Assembly (NCBI RefSeq): GCF_002294985.1
Contig: NZ_NSGE01000005.1
Location: forward strand, 573,001-637,000
Direction of reading: 5' to 3'
From: Mesorhizobium sp. WSM3862
GTDB taxonomy: Bacteria; Pseudomonadota; Alphaproteobacteria; Rhizobiales; Rhizobiaceae
Length of the DNA stretch: 64,000 bases
A model generated the notes under the pieces. That model did not search any database. It was not told the DNA's origin and saw nothing but the letters and a program-made list of their open reading frames with translations. Made by a program: the position numbers and the translations under genes. Positions 20,943-29,072 of the stretch are shown here, in pieces. How positions within the stretch are numbered: position 1 is the stretch's first letter; each line of letters starts with the position of its first letter.

Positions 20943-21608
20943 ATGCTAGCCCTCTTCCTCCGCGATATCCGCCTCTCCGTCCGCGCCGGCGGCGGCGCGC
21001 TGATCGGCGTCATCTTCTTCCTGGCGGTGATTGCCACAATCCCGTTCGGCGTCGGGCCCGACCTCAACCTGTTGTCGCGCATCGGTCCGGCGATCCTGTG
21101 GATCGCCGCCCTGCTCGCCTGCCTGCTCGGGCTCGATCGCCTCTTCCAGGCCGACCGCGAGGACGGCTCGCTCGATCTTCTGGTGCTCAACAGCGACCGT
21201 CACATGCTGGCGTTGACGGTGCTGACCAAGTGTCTGGCGCATTGGGCGGGCAGCGTGCTGCCGCTGGTGATCGCGGCACCTTTGCTCGGCCTGTTCATGA
21301 ACATGGAGCCGCTCGGTATCGGCGCGACGGCATTTACGCTTCTTGTCGGCACGCCGGCCATAACCTTCATCGGCGCCGCCGGAGCGGCCGTGGCTGTGGC
21401 GCTGCCGCGCGGCGGGCTCTTGATCTCCGTGCTGGTGCTGCCGCTCACCATTCCGGTGCTGATCTTCGGCGTCTCGGCGAGCTATGGCGCGGTGGCCGAT
21501 CCCGCGCCGTTCCTGCAGCCCTTCCTCATTCTTGCCGCGCTGACGCTGTTTCTTGCCGTGGTCGGGCCGCTGGCGGCGGCGCTGGCGTTGCGGCACGGGA
21601 CGGATTGA
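20943..21608 (+). CDS. ccmB: Haem exporter permease CcmB
   Basis: The 221-residue protein has six hydrophobic segments and the CcmB start LFLRDIRLSVRAGGG, followed by the FQADREDGSLDLL block that is typical of the family. It is the membrane partner of CcmA. An alternative in-frame start at 20895 would overlap ccmA by eight bases. Directly after it ccmC should follow, but only 128 bases separate it from ccmD. Confidence 0.93.
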   Translation: MLALFLRDIRLSVRAGGGALIGVIFFLAVIATIPFGVGPDLNLLSRIGPAILWIAALLACLLGLDRLFQADREDGSLDLLVLNSDRHMLALTVLTKCLAHWAGSVLPLVIAAPLLGLFMNMEPLGIGATAFTLLVGTPAITFIGAAGAAVAVALPRGGLLISVLVLPLTIPVLIFGVSASYGAVADPAPFLQPFLILAALTLFLAVVGPLAAALALRHGTD

Positions 21609-21680
21609 GGCGCTGGGGCGTTTCTCAACTGCGGCGCCGCGCCTGGTTGCGCGGCCTGTGACGCAGAGTTAAGGGAAGGC

Positions 21681-21740
21681 ATGGTCGAACGGATTGGCAG
21701 GGCAGGCGCGGAAGGTGCGCAGATGGAGCGGCTGATATGA
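21681..21740 (+). pseudogene. 19-codon frame at the ccmC position, possible ccmC deletion remnant
   Basis: An ATG with AAGGG just upstream opens a 19-codon frame (MVERIGRAGAEG to MERLI) that ends in TGA overlapping the ccmD ATG as ATGA. CcmC normally has about 230-260 residues and six membrane helices, none of which are present. The good ribosome site and the coupled stop suggest the two ends of an old gene joined in frame by an internal deletion. I cannot prove by eye that the residues derive from CcmC. Confidence 0.4.
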
Positions 21741-21910
21741 GCGCGCATGCTCTCTATGTCGCCGCCGCCTATGCCATCAGCGCGATCGTGCTCGTCGGGC
21801 TGATCGGCTGGATCCTGCTCGACCAGCGGGCGCGCAAGCGTGAGCTCGCGGCGCTCGACGCGGCCGGCGTGCGGCGGCGCTCCGACAAGGCCGGGACGGC
21901 GAAGCCGTGA
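21737..21910 (+). CDS. ccmD: Haem exporter protein CcmD
   Basis: A 57-residue protein with one membrane helix (about residues 8-30, YVAAAYAISAIVLVGLIGWI) followed by a basic tail RARKRELAALDAAGVRRRS. This is the CcmD pattern, the small subunit that helps release haem-loaded CcmE from CcmABC. Its ATG overlaps the preceding short frame (ATGA), and its TGA overlaps the GTG of ccmG (GTGA), so translation is tightly coupled. Confidence 0.88.
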   Translation: MSAHALYVAAAYAISAIVLVGLIGWILLDQRARKRELAALDAAGVRRRSDKAGTAKP

Positions 21911-22488
21911 GCGCCGAAACCGGAGCCCCGGCATCGCCCCGTCGCCGCCTGTTCGTGCTGCTTCCGCTGCTGGTATTCCTGGGTTTGGCGGGGTTGTTCC
22001 TGTCGCAGCTTTTGTCCGGCCGCGACGAGTCTGAAATTCCCTCGGCTCTGATCGGCCTGCCGGCGCCGCAGACGAACCTGCCGCCGCTCGAAGGCTCGAA
22101 CCTGCCAGGGCTGGACTCGAAATCCTTCGCCGGCAAGGTGACGCTGGTCAACGTCTTCGCATCATGGTGCGCGCCGTGCCGGGAAGAGCATCCGGTGCTT
22201 TTGGCGCTGTCGCAGGACAAGCGGTTCACGCTTGCCGCGCTGAACTACAAGGACGAGCCGGCAAACGCCCGTCGCTTCCTTGGCGATCTCGGCAATCCCT
22301 ACCAGGCGATCGGCGTCGATCCGGCCGGGCGCGCGGCGATCGACTGGGGCGTCTACGGCGTGCCGGAGACCTTCGTCATCGGCAAGGACGGCAAGATTGC
22401 CTACAAGCATGTCGGGCCGCTGACGCCGGAATCGGCGAAGGATTTGCTGTTGCCGCAGATCGAGAAGGCCCTGGCGGTTTCGGGTTAG
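21907..22488 (+). CDS. ccmG: Thiol:disulfide interchange protein CcmG (DsbE)
   Basis: The 193-residue protein is anchored by one N-terminal helix (about residues 15-38) and has a periplasmic thioredoxin fold with the active site ASWCAPCREE (CxxC), the GVYGVPETFVI cis-proline region and the CcmG-specific acidic insertion. It reduces apocytochrome c cysteines before haem attachment. It is the last gene of the ccm operon and starts with GTG. Confidence 0.94.
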   Translation: MSAETGAPASPRRRLFVLLPLLVFLGLAGLFLSQLLSGRDESEIPSALIGLPAPQTNLPPLEGSNLPGLDSKSFAGKVTLVNVFASWCAPCREEHPVLLALSQDKRFTLAALNYKDEPANARRFLGDLGNPYQAIGVDPAGRAAIDWGVYGVPETFVIGKDGKIAYKHVGPLTPESAKDLLLPQIEKALAVSG

Positions 22489-22493
22489 GCGCC

Positions 22494-22548
22494 CCTTTGC
22501 GTCGTCATTCCAGTGCGAGGCAAGGAGCGAAGCGACGCGGCGCAAAGG
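22494..22548. repeat. Rhizobial palindromic intergenic element
   Basis: CCTTTGCG and CGCAAAGG form eight-base inverted ends around the motif CGTCATTCC and the AGGAGCGAAGCGACGCGG core common in Mesorhizobium intergenic repeats. It lies between the convergent ccmG and DUF1127 genes and may act as a transcription stop. Confidence 0.55.
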
Positions 22549-22569
22549 CCGGCTCGACCGGCCTCGGAC

Positions 22570-22737
22570 TCAACCGTAAATCTGCTTGTGGATCTGGTAG
22601 AGCATCTCGGAGCGGTCGGCACGCAGATCGGCTAGATCGCGGCTCGACAGGTTCTCGATTTCTGCGACGAGACGATTGTAGTGGCGGCGCTTGGCGAGGT
22701 TGGTGCGAGCGCGGGTGACGAGGTTGTCGAAGATCAT
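22570..22737 (-). CDS. DUF1127 small protein
   Basis: The 55-residue product starts MIFDNLVTRARTNLAKRRHYN and continues with a helical stretch ENLSSRDLADLRADRSEM, the typical arginine-rich DUF1127 (YjiS-like) pattern. Related small proteins in alphaproteobacteria bind RNA or affect carbon and phosphate responses; this one has no tested role. GAAGGAA precedes the ATG. A striking inverted repeat lies 55-98 bases upstream, so tight transcription control is likely. Confidence 0.85.
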   Translation of the reverse strand: MIFDNLVTRARTNLAKRRHYNRLVAEIENLSSRDLADLRADRSEMLYQIHKQIYG

Positions 22738-22791
22738 GACGAGGTTCCTTCTGAGTTATTCCTCCCTGATCAATTGCGAGAATGACATAGG

Positions 22792-22835
22792 AATGGTGCA
22801 TTGCAAAAGAAAGATGTTGCAATGCACCATTGCAA
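22792..22835. promoter_or_regulatory. Operator-like perfect inverted repeat before the DUF1127 gene
   Basis: AATGGTGCATTGCAA (22792-22806) and its exact reverse complement (22817-22831) are separated by ten bases. The eight-base word CATTGCAA or its complement occurs three times in the region (22799, 22817, 22828). The last two form a second palindrome, TTGCAATG-CAC-CATTGCAA. This is the look of a multi-site operator; the regulator is unknown. It lies between the DUF1127 and SMP-30 genes and could control either. Confidence 0.6.
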
Positions 22836-22966
22836 GCAGCGCATAGCCGGTTAATGGCGTCTTAGCCCCTCCACGCGTCAACATGCCGTGAGAGGCATCC
22901 GCGATCTTGCCTTCTCCGCTCTGTGCTGGCTTGATCGCGCGTCTTTTGATTGCCGGGAGGGAAAGC

Positions 22967-23884
22967 ATGACGGCCGCTGACTATGAACTTCTCGATCCGC
23001 GTTTCTCGCGGCTGTTCAACGCCAATGAGCGGGTTGAGAAGCTGTTCACCGGGTGCCGCTGGGCGGAAGGTCCGGCCTGGTTCGCCGCCGGCCGCTACCT
23101 CATCTGGTCCGACATCCCCAACAACCGCATGCTGCGCTACGACGAGACCGATGGCAGCGTCAGCGTCTTCCGCCAGCCGTCCGGCAATTCCAACGGCAAC
23201 ACCGTCGACCGGCAGGGCCGGCTGATCACCTGCGAGCATTCGGGCCGCCGCGTCAGCCGCACCGAGCATGACGGTTCGGTCACCACCATCGCCGACAAAT
23301 GGCGCGGCAAGCGGCTCAACTCGCCCAACGACGTCGTCGTCCGTTCCGACGGCTCGATCTGGTTCACCGATCCCGCCTACGGCATCGACAGCGATTATGA
23401 AGGCGACCACGCCGAGAGCGAGGTCGGCGCCTGCAATGTCTACCGCGTCGACCCCGGCACGGGCGAGATCGATGCCGTCATCACCGACATGGTCAGGCCC
23501 AATGGGCTCGCCTTCTCGCTCGATGAAAGCCTGCTCTATGTCGCCGACACGGGCCGCACCCATGGCGCCAAGAACCCCGCGCATATCCGCGTCTTCAATG
23601 TCGGCAAGCCCGGCAAGAAGGTCTCGGGCGGCAAGGTCTTCGCCGACTGCACGGCCGGCCTGTTCGACGGCTTCCGGCTCGACGAAAGCGGGCGCATCTG
23701 GACGAGCGCCGCCGACGGCATCCATTGCTACGATCCGGACGGCACGCTGATCGGCAAGATCAAAGTGCCGGAAGTCGTCGCCAATTGCGCCTTCGGCGGC
23801 GCCAAGCGCAACCGCCTCTACATCTGCGGCACCACCTCGCTCTATGTGGTCTGGCTGATGGTGAATGGGGCGAAGACGTATTGA
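22967..23884 (+). CDS. SMP-30/gluconolactonase family protein
   Basis: This 305-residue beta-propeller protein has the family metal-binding motifs: an early EGPAW glutamate, NSPNDVVV, and RPNGLAFS with the following aspartate. Such proteins hydrolyse sugar lactones such as gluconolactone with a divalent metal. GGGAGGG stands before the ATG. No sugar dehydrogenase or transporter is nearby, so the substrate is open. Confidence 0.9.
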   Translation: MTAADYELLDPRFSRLFNANERVEKLFTGCRWAEGPAWFAAGRYLIWSDIPNNRMLRYDETDGSVSVFRQPSGNSNGNTVDRQGRLITCEHSGRRVSRTEHDGSVTTIADKWRGKRLNSPNDVVVRSDGSIWFTDPAYGIDSDYEGDHAESEVGACNVYRVDPGTGEIDAVITDMVRPNGLAFSLDESLLYVADTGRTHGAKNPAHIRVFNVGKPGKKVSGGKVFADCTAGLFDGFRLDESGRIWTSAADGIHCYDPDGTLIGKIKVPEVVANCAFGGAKRNRLYICGTTSLYVVWLMVNGAKTY

Positions 23885-23896
23885 CCGGCAACGGCG

Positions 23897-24430
23897 TCAG
23901 CGGGGGCGGATAAAGCCGGCGAAATCCTGAAGTGCTTTGCGCATCGCCTGTCGGTTCGACGGCTCAGCCAGGATTTCTTCCACCTCCGGCGGCTTCTTGC
24001 CGAGCAGCGCGATCTCCAGCGCGGTCTCTTCGTAAAGCGCGAAGGACATCGTGCGCACGATCTCGGCAAGGGCGGCGCGGGCAAAGAGCGAGCGCGGCGA
24101 GGCGTGCACCAGCAACGCCGGCTTGCCGACGGCGGCGTCGCGCGACACCAGCCAGTCGAGCGCGTTCTTCATGCCGCCCGGCACGCCATGGGCGTATTCG
24201 GGACAGGAGACGATGACGCCATCGGCGCGGGTGACGGCCTCGATCAGGTATCTTGCCTCACACGGCGTGCGCTCGCCCTCTTCATCCGGGTTGAAGATCG
24301 GCAAGCGGCCGAGCCCGTCATAGACGGTGACGCGGCAATCCGCGGGCACGTTGGCGGCAAGCGCCGCGACAAGGGCCGAATTGGTCGAGGCGGCGCGCAG
24401 GCTGCCGGATATGGCGAGGAGGTTCAGCAA
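23897..24430 (-). CDS. NADPH-dependent FMN reductase
   Basis: The 177-residue flavodoxin-like protein has the FMN phosphate loop ISGSLRAASTNSALV at its start and the SCPEYAHGVPGGMKNALDW motif region that contacts the flavin. Members reduce FMN, quinones, azo compounds or chromate with NAD(P)H. It lies upstream of nothing in the same direction except the end of the SMP-30 gene, which is convergent with it, and is preceded by another flavoprotein gene on the same strand. Confidence 0.9.
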   Translation of the reverse strand: MLNLLAISGSLRAASTNSALVAALAANVPADCRVTVYDGLGRLPIFNPDEEGERTPCEARYLIEAVTRADGVIVSCPEYAHGVPGGMKNALDWLVSRDAAVGKPALLVHASPRSLFARAALAEIVRTMSFALYEETALEIALLGKKPPEVEEILAEPSNRQAMRKALQDFAGFIRPR

Positions 24431-24469
24431 GGGTGACGGGGGCGGTTCGGACGAATCGTGCCCGGGAGC

Positions 24470-25090
24470 CTACCACATGGTCTGCCGGTAATCGTCGTCC
24501 AGTTCGCGGTCGATCTCGCCGGCGCTCTCTGTAAGCGCCAGCTGGTCGCGGATGATCTGGCCGAGCGTCGGCAGGCTCGCGCGGTCATACCAGGTCTCCG
24601 GCTCCCACAGCTCGGAGCGCATAAAGGCCTTGGCGCAGTGCATGTAAGCGGCCTTGACCGTCACCACGATGACGCTCAGCGGCTCCTTGCCGTCGACGGC
24701 CAGGCGGGCGCGCAGTCCGGCGTCGATGGTTATGTGGGCTTCGCCGTTGACGCGCAGCGTCTCGTTCATGCCGGGAATGAGGAAGAGCAGCCCTACCGAC
24801 GGGCAACGAACGATGTTTTCCAGTGTGTCCAGCCGGTTGTTGCCTGGACGGTCAGGGATGGCGATGGTGGAACTGTCGAGGATGGCGGTGAAGCCGGGCT
24901 TGTCGCCCTTCGGGGTCACGTCGGCATTGCCGGCGCCGTCGGAGGAGCCGATCAGCACGAATGGGTTCTTGCCGATGAAGGAACGGCAGTGGCCATCGAG
25001 CGCCTTGAGTTCCTTGCGGATCGACCCGTCGGTCGGCCGCGGCGTCTTGTAGATCGTCCTCAGCTCATCGCGCGTGGTGAGGAATTCCAT
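24470..25090 (-). CDS. FMN-binding pyridoxamine 5'-phosphate oxidase-like flavoprotein
   Basis: The 206-residue protein shows the split-barrel flavoprotein pattern: a helical N-terminus ending in HCRSFIGKNPFVLIGSSD, then ADVTPKGDKPGF, IPDRPGNNRLDTLENI and the LFLIPGMNETLRVNGEA block. It belongs to the larger pyridoxamine-oxidase-like family whose members reduce or bind small molecules; it is not the vitamin B6 enzyme itself. It sits between yciB and the FMN reductase on the same strand, which may supply reduced flavin. Confidence 0.82.
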   Translation of the reverse strand: MEFLTTRDELRTIYKTPRPTDGSIRKELKALDGHCRSFIGKNPFVLIGSSDGAGNADVTPKGDKPGFTAILDSSTIAIPDRPGNNRLDTLENIVRCPSVGLLFLIPGMNETLRVNGEAHITIDAGLRARLAVDGKEPLSVIVVTVKAAYMHCAKAFMRSELWEPETWYDRASLPTLGQIIRDQLALTESAGEIDRELDDDYRQTMW

Positions 25091-25114
25091 GCCGCCCCCT
25101 CCCCGGAACCTGCT

Positions 25115-25780
25115 CTATTTACTCGCCTGCTCTTCCTTGGCTTTTTCCTCCAGCGAGTGGCGCATGATCAGCGGCATCTGGCTGAAGGTGAAGAGAAGCG
25201 TGATCGGCATGATGCCCCAGACCTTGAAGGTAACCCAGGCATCGGTTGAAAAATTCCGCCACACGACTTCATTGACGAGGGCCAGGAAGAGGAAGAACAG
25301 GCCCCAGCGGAAGGTGAGCTTGCGCCAGCCTTCGGCATCGAGGCTGAAAGCCGAGTCGAAGACATAGCCAAGCAGCGACTTGCCGAAGAAAAGGCCGCCG
25401 AGCAGCACGCCGCCGAACAGCGTGTTGACGATGGTCGGCTTCATCTTGATGAAGACGTCGTCCTGCAAATAGAGCGTCAGCGCGCCGAAGATAAGGACGA
25501 CGACGCCCGACACCAGCGGCATGATCGGCAAGGTGCGGGTGAGCAGCCACGAGGCGATCAGCGCCAACGCGGTGGCGGCCATGAACAGGCCGGTGGCGAC
25601 GAAGATCGGGCCGCCGAGCTCGGCCAAGGCCGGAAATTTCTGCGCCAGCCATTCGCCGCGCGCATTGGCGAAGAAGAAGACCAGCAGCGGCCCGAGCTCG
25701 AGCACCAGCTTGAGCGGCGGGTTGATGCCCTCCTTCTTCTGTTTCTGCGGGTCGGACGGGTCGCGTTCGAGGATGTTCAT
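25115..25780 (-). CDS. yciB: Inner-membrane septation protein A family (YciB/IspZ)
   Basis: The 221-residue protein has five or six membrane helices and the family blocks [14 protein letters not shown] at the start and [20 protein letters not shown] near the end. In other bacteria YciB affects septum formation and envelope shape through elongation and division complexes. It follows ftsY with a 42-base gap on the same strand, an order kept in rhizobia. Confidence 0.92.
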   Translation of the reverse strand: MNILERDPSDPQKQKKEGINPPLKLVLELGPLLVFFFANARGEWLAQKFPALAELGGPIFVATGLFMAATALALIASWLLTRTLPIMPLVSGVVVLIFGALTLYLQDDVFIKMKPTIVNTLFGGVLLGGLFFGKSLLGYVFDSAFSLDAEGWRKLTFRWGLFFLFLALVNEVVWRNFSTDAWVTFKVWGIMPITLLFTFSQMPLIMRHSLEEKAKEEQASK

Positions 25781-25822
25781 GAAAGTCCTTGTTGTCCCGA
25801 AAGTCGGCGCTTTTGGGATCGT

Positions 25823-27730
25823 TCAAGCAACGCCGGCGATCGCTCTGGCGAATTCGCTGGCCGAGAAGGGTTCGAGGTCGTCGACCTGCTCGCCGACGCC
25901 GATAAAATAGACCGGCAATCTATGCTTGGCGGCGATCGCCACCAGAATACCGCCGCGCGCCGTGCCGTCCAGCTTGGTCATCACCAGGCCGTTGACGCCG
26001 GCGACGTTGCGGAAGATCTCGACTTGGCTGAGCGCATTCTGGCCGGTGGTGGCGTCGACGGTCTGCAGCACGGTGTGCGGCGCCTCCGGATCGAGCTTGC
26101 CCAGCACGCGCACGATCTTTTCCAGCTCCGCCATCAGCTCGGTCTTGTTCTGCAGGCGGCCGGCCGTGTCGATAATCAGCACGTCGGAGCCTGCCTCCTT
26201 CGCCTTCTCGAAGGCATCGTAGGCGAGGCCGGCGGCGTCGGCGCCAAGCTTGGTGGCGATGACCGGCGACTTCGTGCGTTCGCCCCAGATCTTCAGCTGC
26301 TCGATGGCGGCCGCGCGGAACGTGTCGCCGGCCGCCAGCATGACCGAAAGCCCGCCTTCGGTCAGCTTGGCCGCCAGCTTGCCGATGGTCGTGGTCTTGC
26401 CGGTGCCGTTGACGCCGACGACCAGGATGACATGCGGCTTGTGGCTGAGATCGAGCTCGAGCGGCTTGGCGACCGGGGTCAGGACTTTTTCGACTTCCGC
26501 CGCCATCACGGCGCGGACCTCCGAGTCGGAAACGTCCTTGCCGTATCGGCTTGAGGCGAGAGAATCGGTGACGCGCAGCGCCGTCTCGACGCCAAGATCG
26601 GCGCGGATCAGCACATCCTCCAGATCCTGCAGCGTGTCTTCGTCCAGCTTGCGCTTGGTGAAGACGCCGGCGATGTTGCCGGTGAGCTCGCGCGAGGAAC
26701 GGGCAAGCCCGTCGCGCATGCGCTGGAACCAGGAGCGCCGCGGCGCCGGCTCCGGTGCCTTCTGCGGCTCGGCCTTCTGCTCGACCTTTTTGGCGACCGT
26801 CACCTTGCCGGCAGAGGGGGTCGGCGGCGGCGCGGGGACGGCTTCCGGCTCGGGCGCGATCTCGGCAAGGATCCGCCCCGGCTCGACCGGCGCAGCCTGG
26901 CGAATGGGAGGCAGGGCTTCCGCCGGCGGAGCCGGCTCCGGTGGCGGCAAATCCTCCGCAGGCTGGCGCTGCCCCTCATCCTTATCCTTTCCCCGTGGAG
27001 AACGGGGAGAAGGGGGCGTCGGCGTTGGCGCTTCTTCCTTCTCCCCGTCACTATAGGGGGAGAAGGTGCCGGCAGGCGGATGAGGGGCGGCGCCGACCTC
27101 TAAAGATGGCTCGATAGAAGGTGCCTCGGCCGGTGGAATTTCGATCGGCGCTGGCGTCTCGGCCGGGACTTCATTGGGCGTCGGCACTTCGACCGGCCCC
27201 GGCACCGGCTGCGGCTCCGGACGCGAAGGCTCGATCTCCGGCTCGGCCGGCGCGGGTGCAGGCACCTCCTGCGGTGCCGGCGCGGGCACCGGCTCAGGTG
27301 CAGGTCCGGGCGGAGCGGGCACTTCCTCGGGTGCAGGCGGCTGCGGCTGCTCCGGGGCGGGCCGCGGCTCTTCTTCCGGCTGGGGCTGCGGCAGCGGCTC
27401 CGGCTCGGATGGAACAACCGGCTCCGGTGCCGGCGGGATGACGGGTTCCGGCGCCGGCGGAATGTCCGGTGCGGGTTCGGGCTTCGGCTCCTCGGGAACC
27501 GGTTGTGGCGCAGGTCCTGCCTCCCCCTCGATGGGGGAGGTCCCGAGCGCAGCTCGAGGGTGATTGGCGCCGGCGTCGGCGCTGCGGGACGCAGGCTCCT
27601 GCTCGGTTTCCGGTTTCAGCGCCTCGAGCGCGTCCCATTTGATCGGCGGCAGGAGCGCGGTCTCGTCGACGCGCTCCTCGACGACTTCCTTCTTGCCGAA
27701 CGAAAATATCTTCTTGAAGAAACCAGCCAT
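25823..27730 (-). CDS. ftsY: Signal recognition particle receptor FtsY
   Basis: FtsY docks Ffh-bound ribosomes at the membrane. The C-terminal NG domain (about residues 340-635) has G1 GVNGTGKTTTIGKLA, DTFRAAAIEQL, DTAGRLQNK and TKLDG. The N-terminus begins MAGFFKKIFSFGKKE, a basic amphipathic stretch for membrane binding. Between them lies an unusual linker of roughly 300 residues rich in proline, glutamate and alanine. Two palindromic intergenic-type elements lie within this linker coding sequence. The gene is long for the family; its order with mtaB and dapF is normal. Confidence 0.95.
   Translation of the reverse strand: MAGFFKKIFSFGKKEVVEERVDETALLPPIKWDALEALKPETEQEPASRSADAGANHPRAALGTSPIEGEAGPAPQPVPEEPKPEPAPDIPPAPEPVIPPAPEPVVPSEPEPLPQPQPEEEPRPAPEQPQPPAPEEVPAPPGPAPEPVPAPAPQEVPAPAPAEPEIEPSRPEPQPVPGPVEVPTPNEVPAETPAPIEIPPAEAPSIEPSLEVGAAPHPPAGTFSPYSDGEKEEAPTPTPPSPRSPRGKDKDEGQRQPAEDLPPPEPAPPAEALPPIRQAAPVEPGRILAEIAPEPEAVPAPPPTPSAGKVTVAKKVEQKAEPQKAPEPAPRRSWFQRMRDGLARSSRELTGNIAGVFTKRKLDEDTLQDLEDVLIRADLGVETALRVTDSLASSRYGKDVSDSEVRAVMAAEVEKVLTPVAKPLELDLSHKPHVILVVGVNGTGKTTTIGKLAAKLTEGGLSVMLAAGDTFRAAAIEQLKIWGERTKSPVIATKLGADAAGLAYDAFEKAKEAGSDVLIIDTAGRLQNKTELMAELEKIVRVLGKLDPEAPHTVLQTVDATTGQNALSQVEIFRNVAGVNGLVMTKLDGTARGGILVAIAAKHRLPVYFIGVGEQVDDLEPFSASEFARAIAGVA
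26972..27087. repeat. Palindromic element inside the ftsY coding sequence
   Basis: CCCCTCATCC (26972-26981) and its exact complement GGATGAGGGG (27078-27087) bound a 116-base unit that also holds the pair GGGGAGAAGG and CCTTCTCCCC. This matches the style of rhizobial intergenic repeats, but here it is read through in frame as part of the FtsY linker (for example PHPPAGTFSPYSDGEKE). Confidence 0.7.
27519..27564. repeat. Second short palindromic element inside ftsY
   Basis: CCTCCCCC-TCGAT-GGGGGAGG plus the following AGCGCAGCTCGAGGG resembles another rhizobial repeat type and is translated on the minus strand as ALGTSPIEGEAG within the linker. Confidence 0.55.
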
Positions 27731-27743
27731 ACGTCTTGCAGTC

Positions 27744-29072
27744 TCAGGCGGCTTGAGCGGCGAGCGGCGCCGCGATCAGCCGGGCGCCGTCATGGCCGGT
27801 GACAACCGCCTCGACGATCTCGCCCGGCTGTCCAACGCCAATCGCGGCAAGCGTGAAACCTTCGGTGCGGCCGAGCCCGTCGCGCTCGATCAGGAGCGAC
27901 TGCCGCGTGCCTGCAAGGGCAGCCAGATGGCGGCGATAGGCGGCCTCGCCGGCGGCACGCAGCCGTGCGGCGCGCTCTTTCACCACCTCGCGGCGCAGTT
28001 GCGGCATGCGCGCGGCGGGCGTGCCCTCGCGCGGGCTGAACGGGAAGACGTGAAGATGCGTCAGGCCGCATTCCTCGACGATTTTCTCCGAGTTTTTGAA
28101 CATCGCTTCGGTCTCGGTCGGGAAGCCGGCAATGATGTCGGCGCCGAAGACGATGCCGGGACGGAGCTTCCGGACCTCCTCGCAGAAGCGGATCGACTGA
28201 TCGCGCAAATGCCGGCGCTTCATGCGCTTCAGGATCATGTCGTCGCCCGATTGCAGCGACAGATGCAAATGCGGCATCAGCCGCGGCTCGGTGGCAATCG
28301 CGTCGAGCAGCTCGTCGTCGGCTTCTATGGAATCGATCGACGACAGCCTCAGACGCTTCACCTCGGGCACCTGGCGCAGGATCGTCTTCACCAGCTTCCC
28401 AAGCTTCGGGCTGCCCGGCAGGTCGGCGCCGAAGCTGGTCATGTCGACGCCGGTGAGCACGATCTCGGCATAGCCGTTGCCTGCGAGACGCTTGACCTGC
28501 TCGACCACGGCACCCATCGGCACCGAGCGCGAATTGCCGCGGCCGTAAGGAATGATGCAGAAGGTGCAGCGATGGTCGCAGCCATTCTGCACCTGCACGA
28601 AGGCGCGCGCCCGGCCCTCGATGGCGTCGACCATGTGGCTCGCCGTCTCGCGCACCGAGAAGATATCGTTGACGCGCGCCTTCTCGGTATCGTTGACGCC
28701 GAAGTCCGGCAGCGCGCGGTAGGAGTTCGCCTTGAGCTTCTCCTCATTGCCGAGCACCAGGTCTACCTCGTCCATGGCGACGAAGTTCTGCGGCTCGGTC
28801 TGCGCGGCGCATCCGGTGACGATGATGCGCGCTTCAGGGTTCTCGCGACGGGCCTTGCGGATCGCCTGCTTGGCCTGGCGCACGGCTTCGGCGGTGACGG
28901 CGCAGGTGTTGAAGATGACGGCGCCGCCTTCCAGCGCGCCGAGGCCGGCGCTTTCGGCCTCGCGGCGCATCACCTCCGATTCATAGGTGTTGAGGCGGCA
29001 GCCGAACGTGACGACGTCGATACCGTTGCCGATAGGCCCTTCGGGCGCCGGGCCCTTTTGAAGAGCGGACAT
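27744..29072 (-). CDS. mtaB: tRNA threonylcarbamoyladenosine C2-methylthiotransferase MtaB
   Basis: The enzyme adds a methylthio group to t6A at position 37 of ANN-decoding tRNAs. The 442-residue protein has the N-terminal iron-sulfur domain with FGCRLNTYES and FNTCAVTAEA, the radical-SAM motif CDHRCTFCIIPYGRG and a C-terminal TRAM-like domain. It belongs to the MtaB branch. The ATG at 29072 overlaps the dapF stop by one base (TGATG), so it is coupled to dapF; ftsY follows after 13 bases. Confidence 0.94.
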   Translation of the reverse strand: MSALQKGPAPEGPIGNGIDVVTFGCRLNTYESEVMRREAESAGLGALEGGAVIFNTCAVTAEAVRQAKQAIRKARRENPEARIIVTGCAAQTEPQNFVAMDEVDLVLGNEEKLKANSYRALPDFGVNDTEKARVNDIFSVRETASHMVDAIEGRARAFVQVQNGCDHRCTFCIIPYGRGNSRSVPMGAVVEQVKRLAGNGYAEIVLTGVDMTSFGADLPGSPKLGKLVKTILRQVPEVKRLRLSSIDSIEADDELLDAIATEPRLMPHLHLSLQSGDDMILKRMKRRHLRDQSIRFCEEVRKLRPGIVFGADIIAGFPTETEAMFKNSEKIVEECGLTHLHVFPFSPREGTPAARMPQLRREVVKERAARLRAAGEAAYRRHLAALAGTRQSLLIERDGLGRTEGFTLAAIGVGQPGEIVEAVVTGHDGARLIAAPLAAQAA

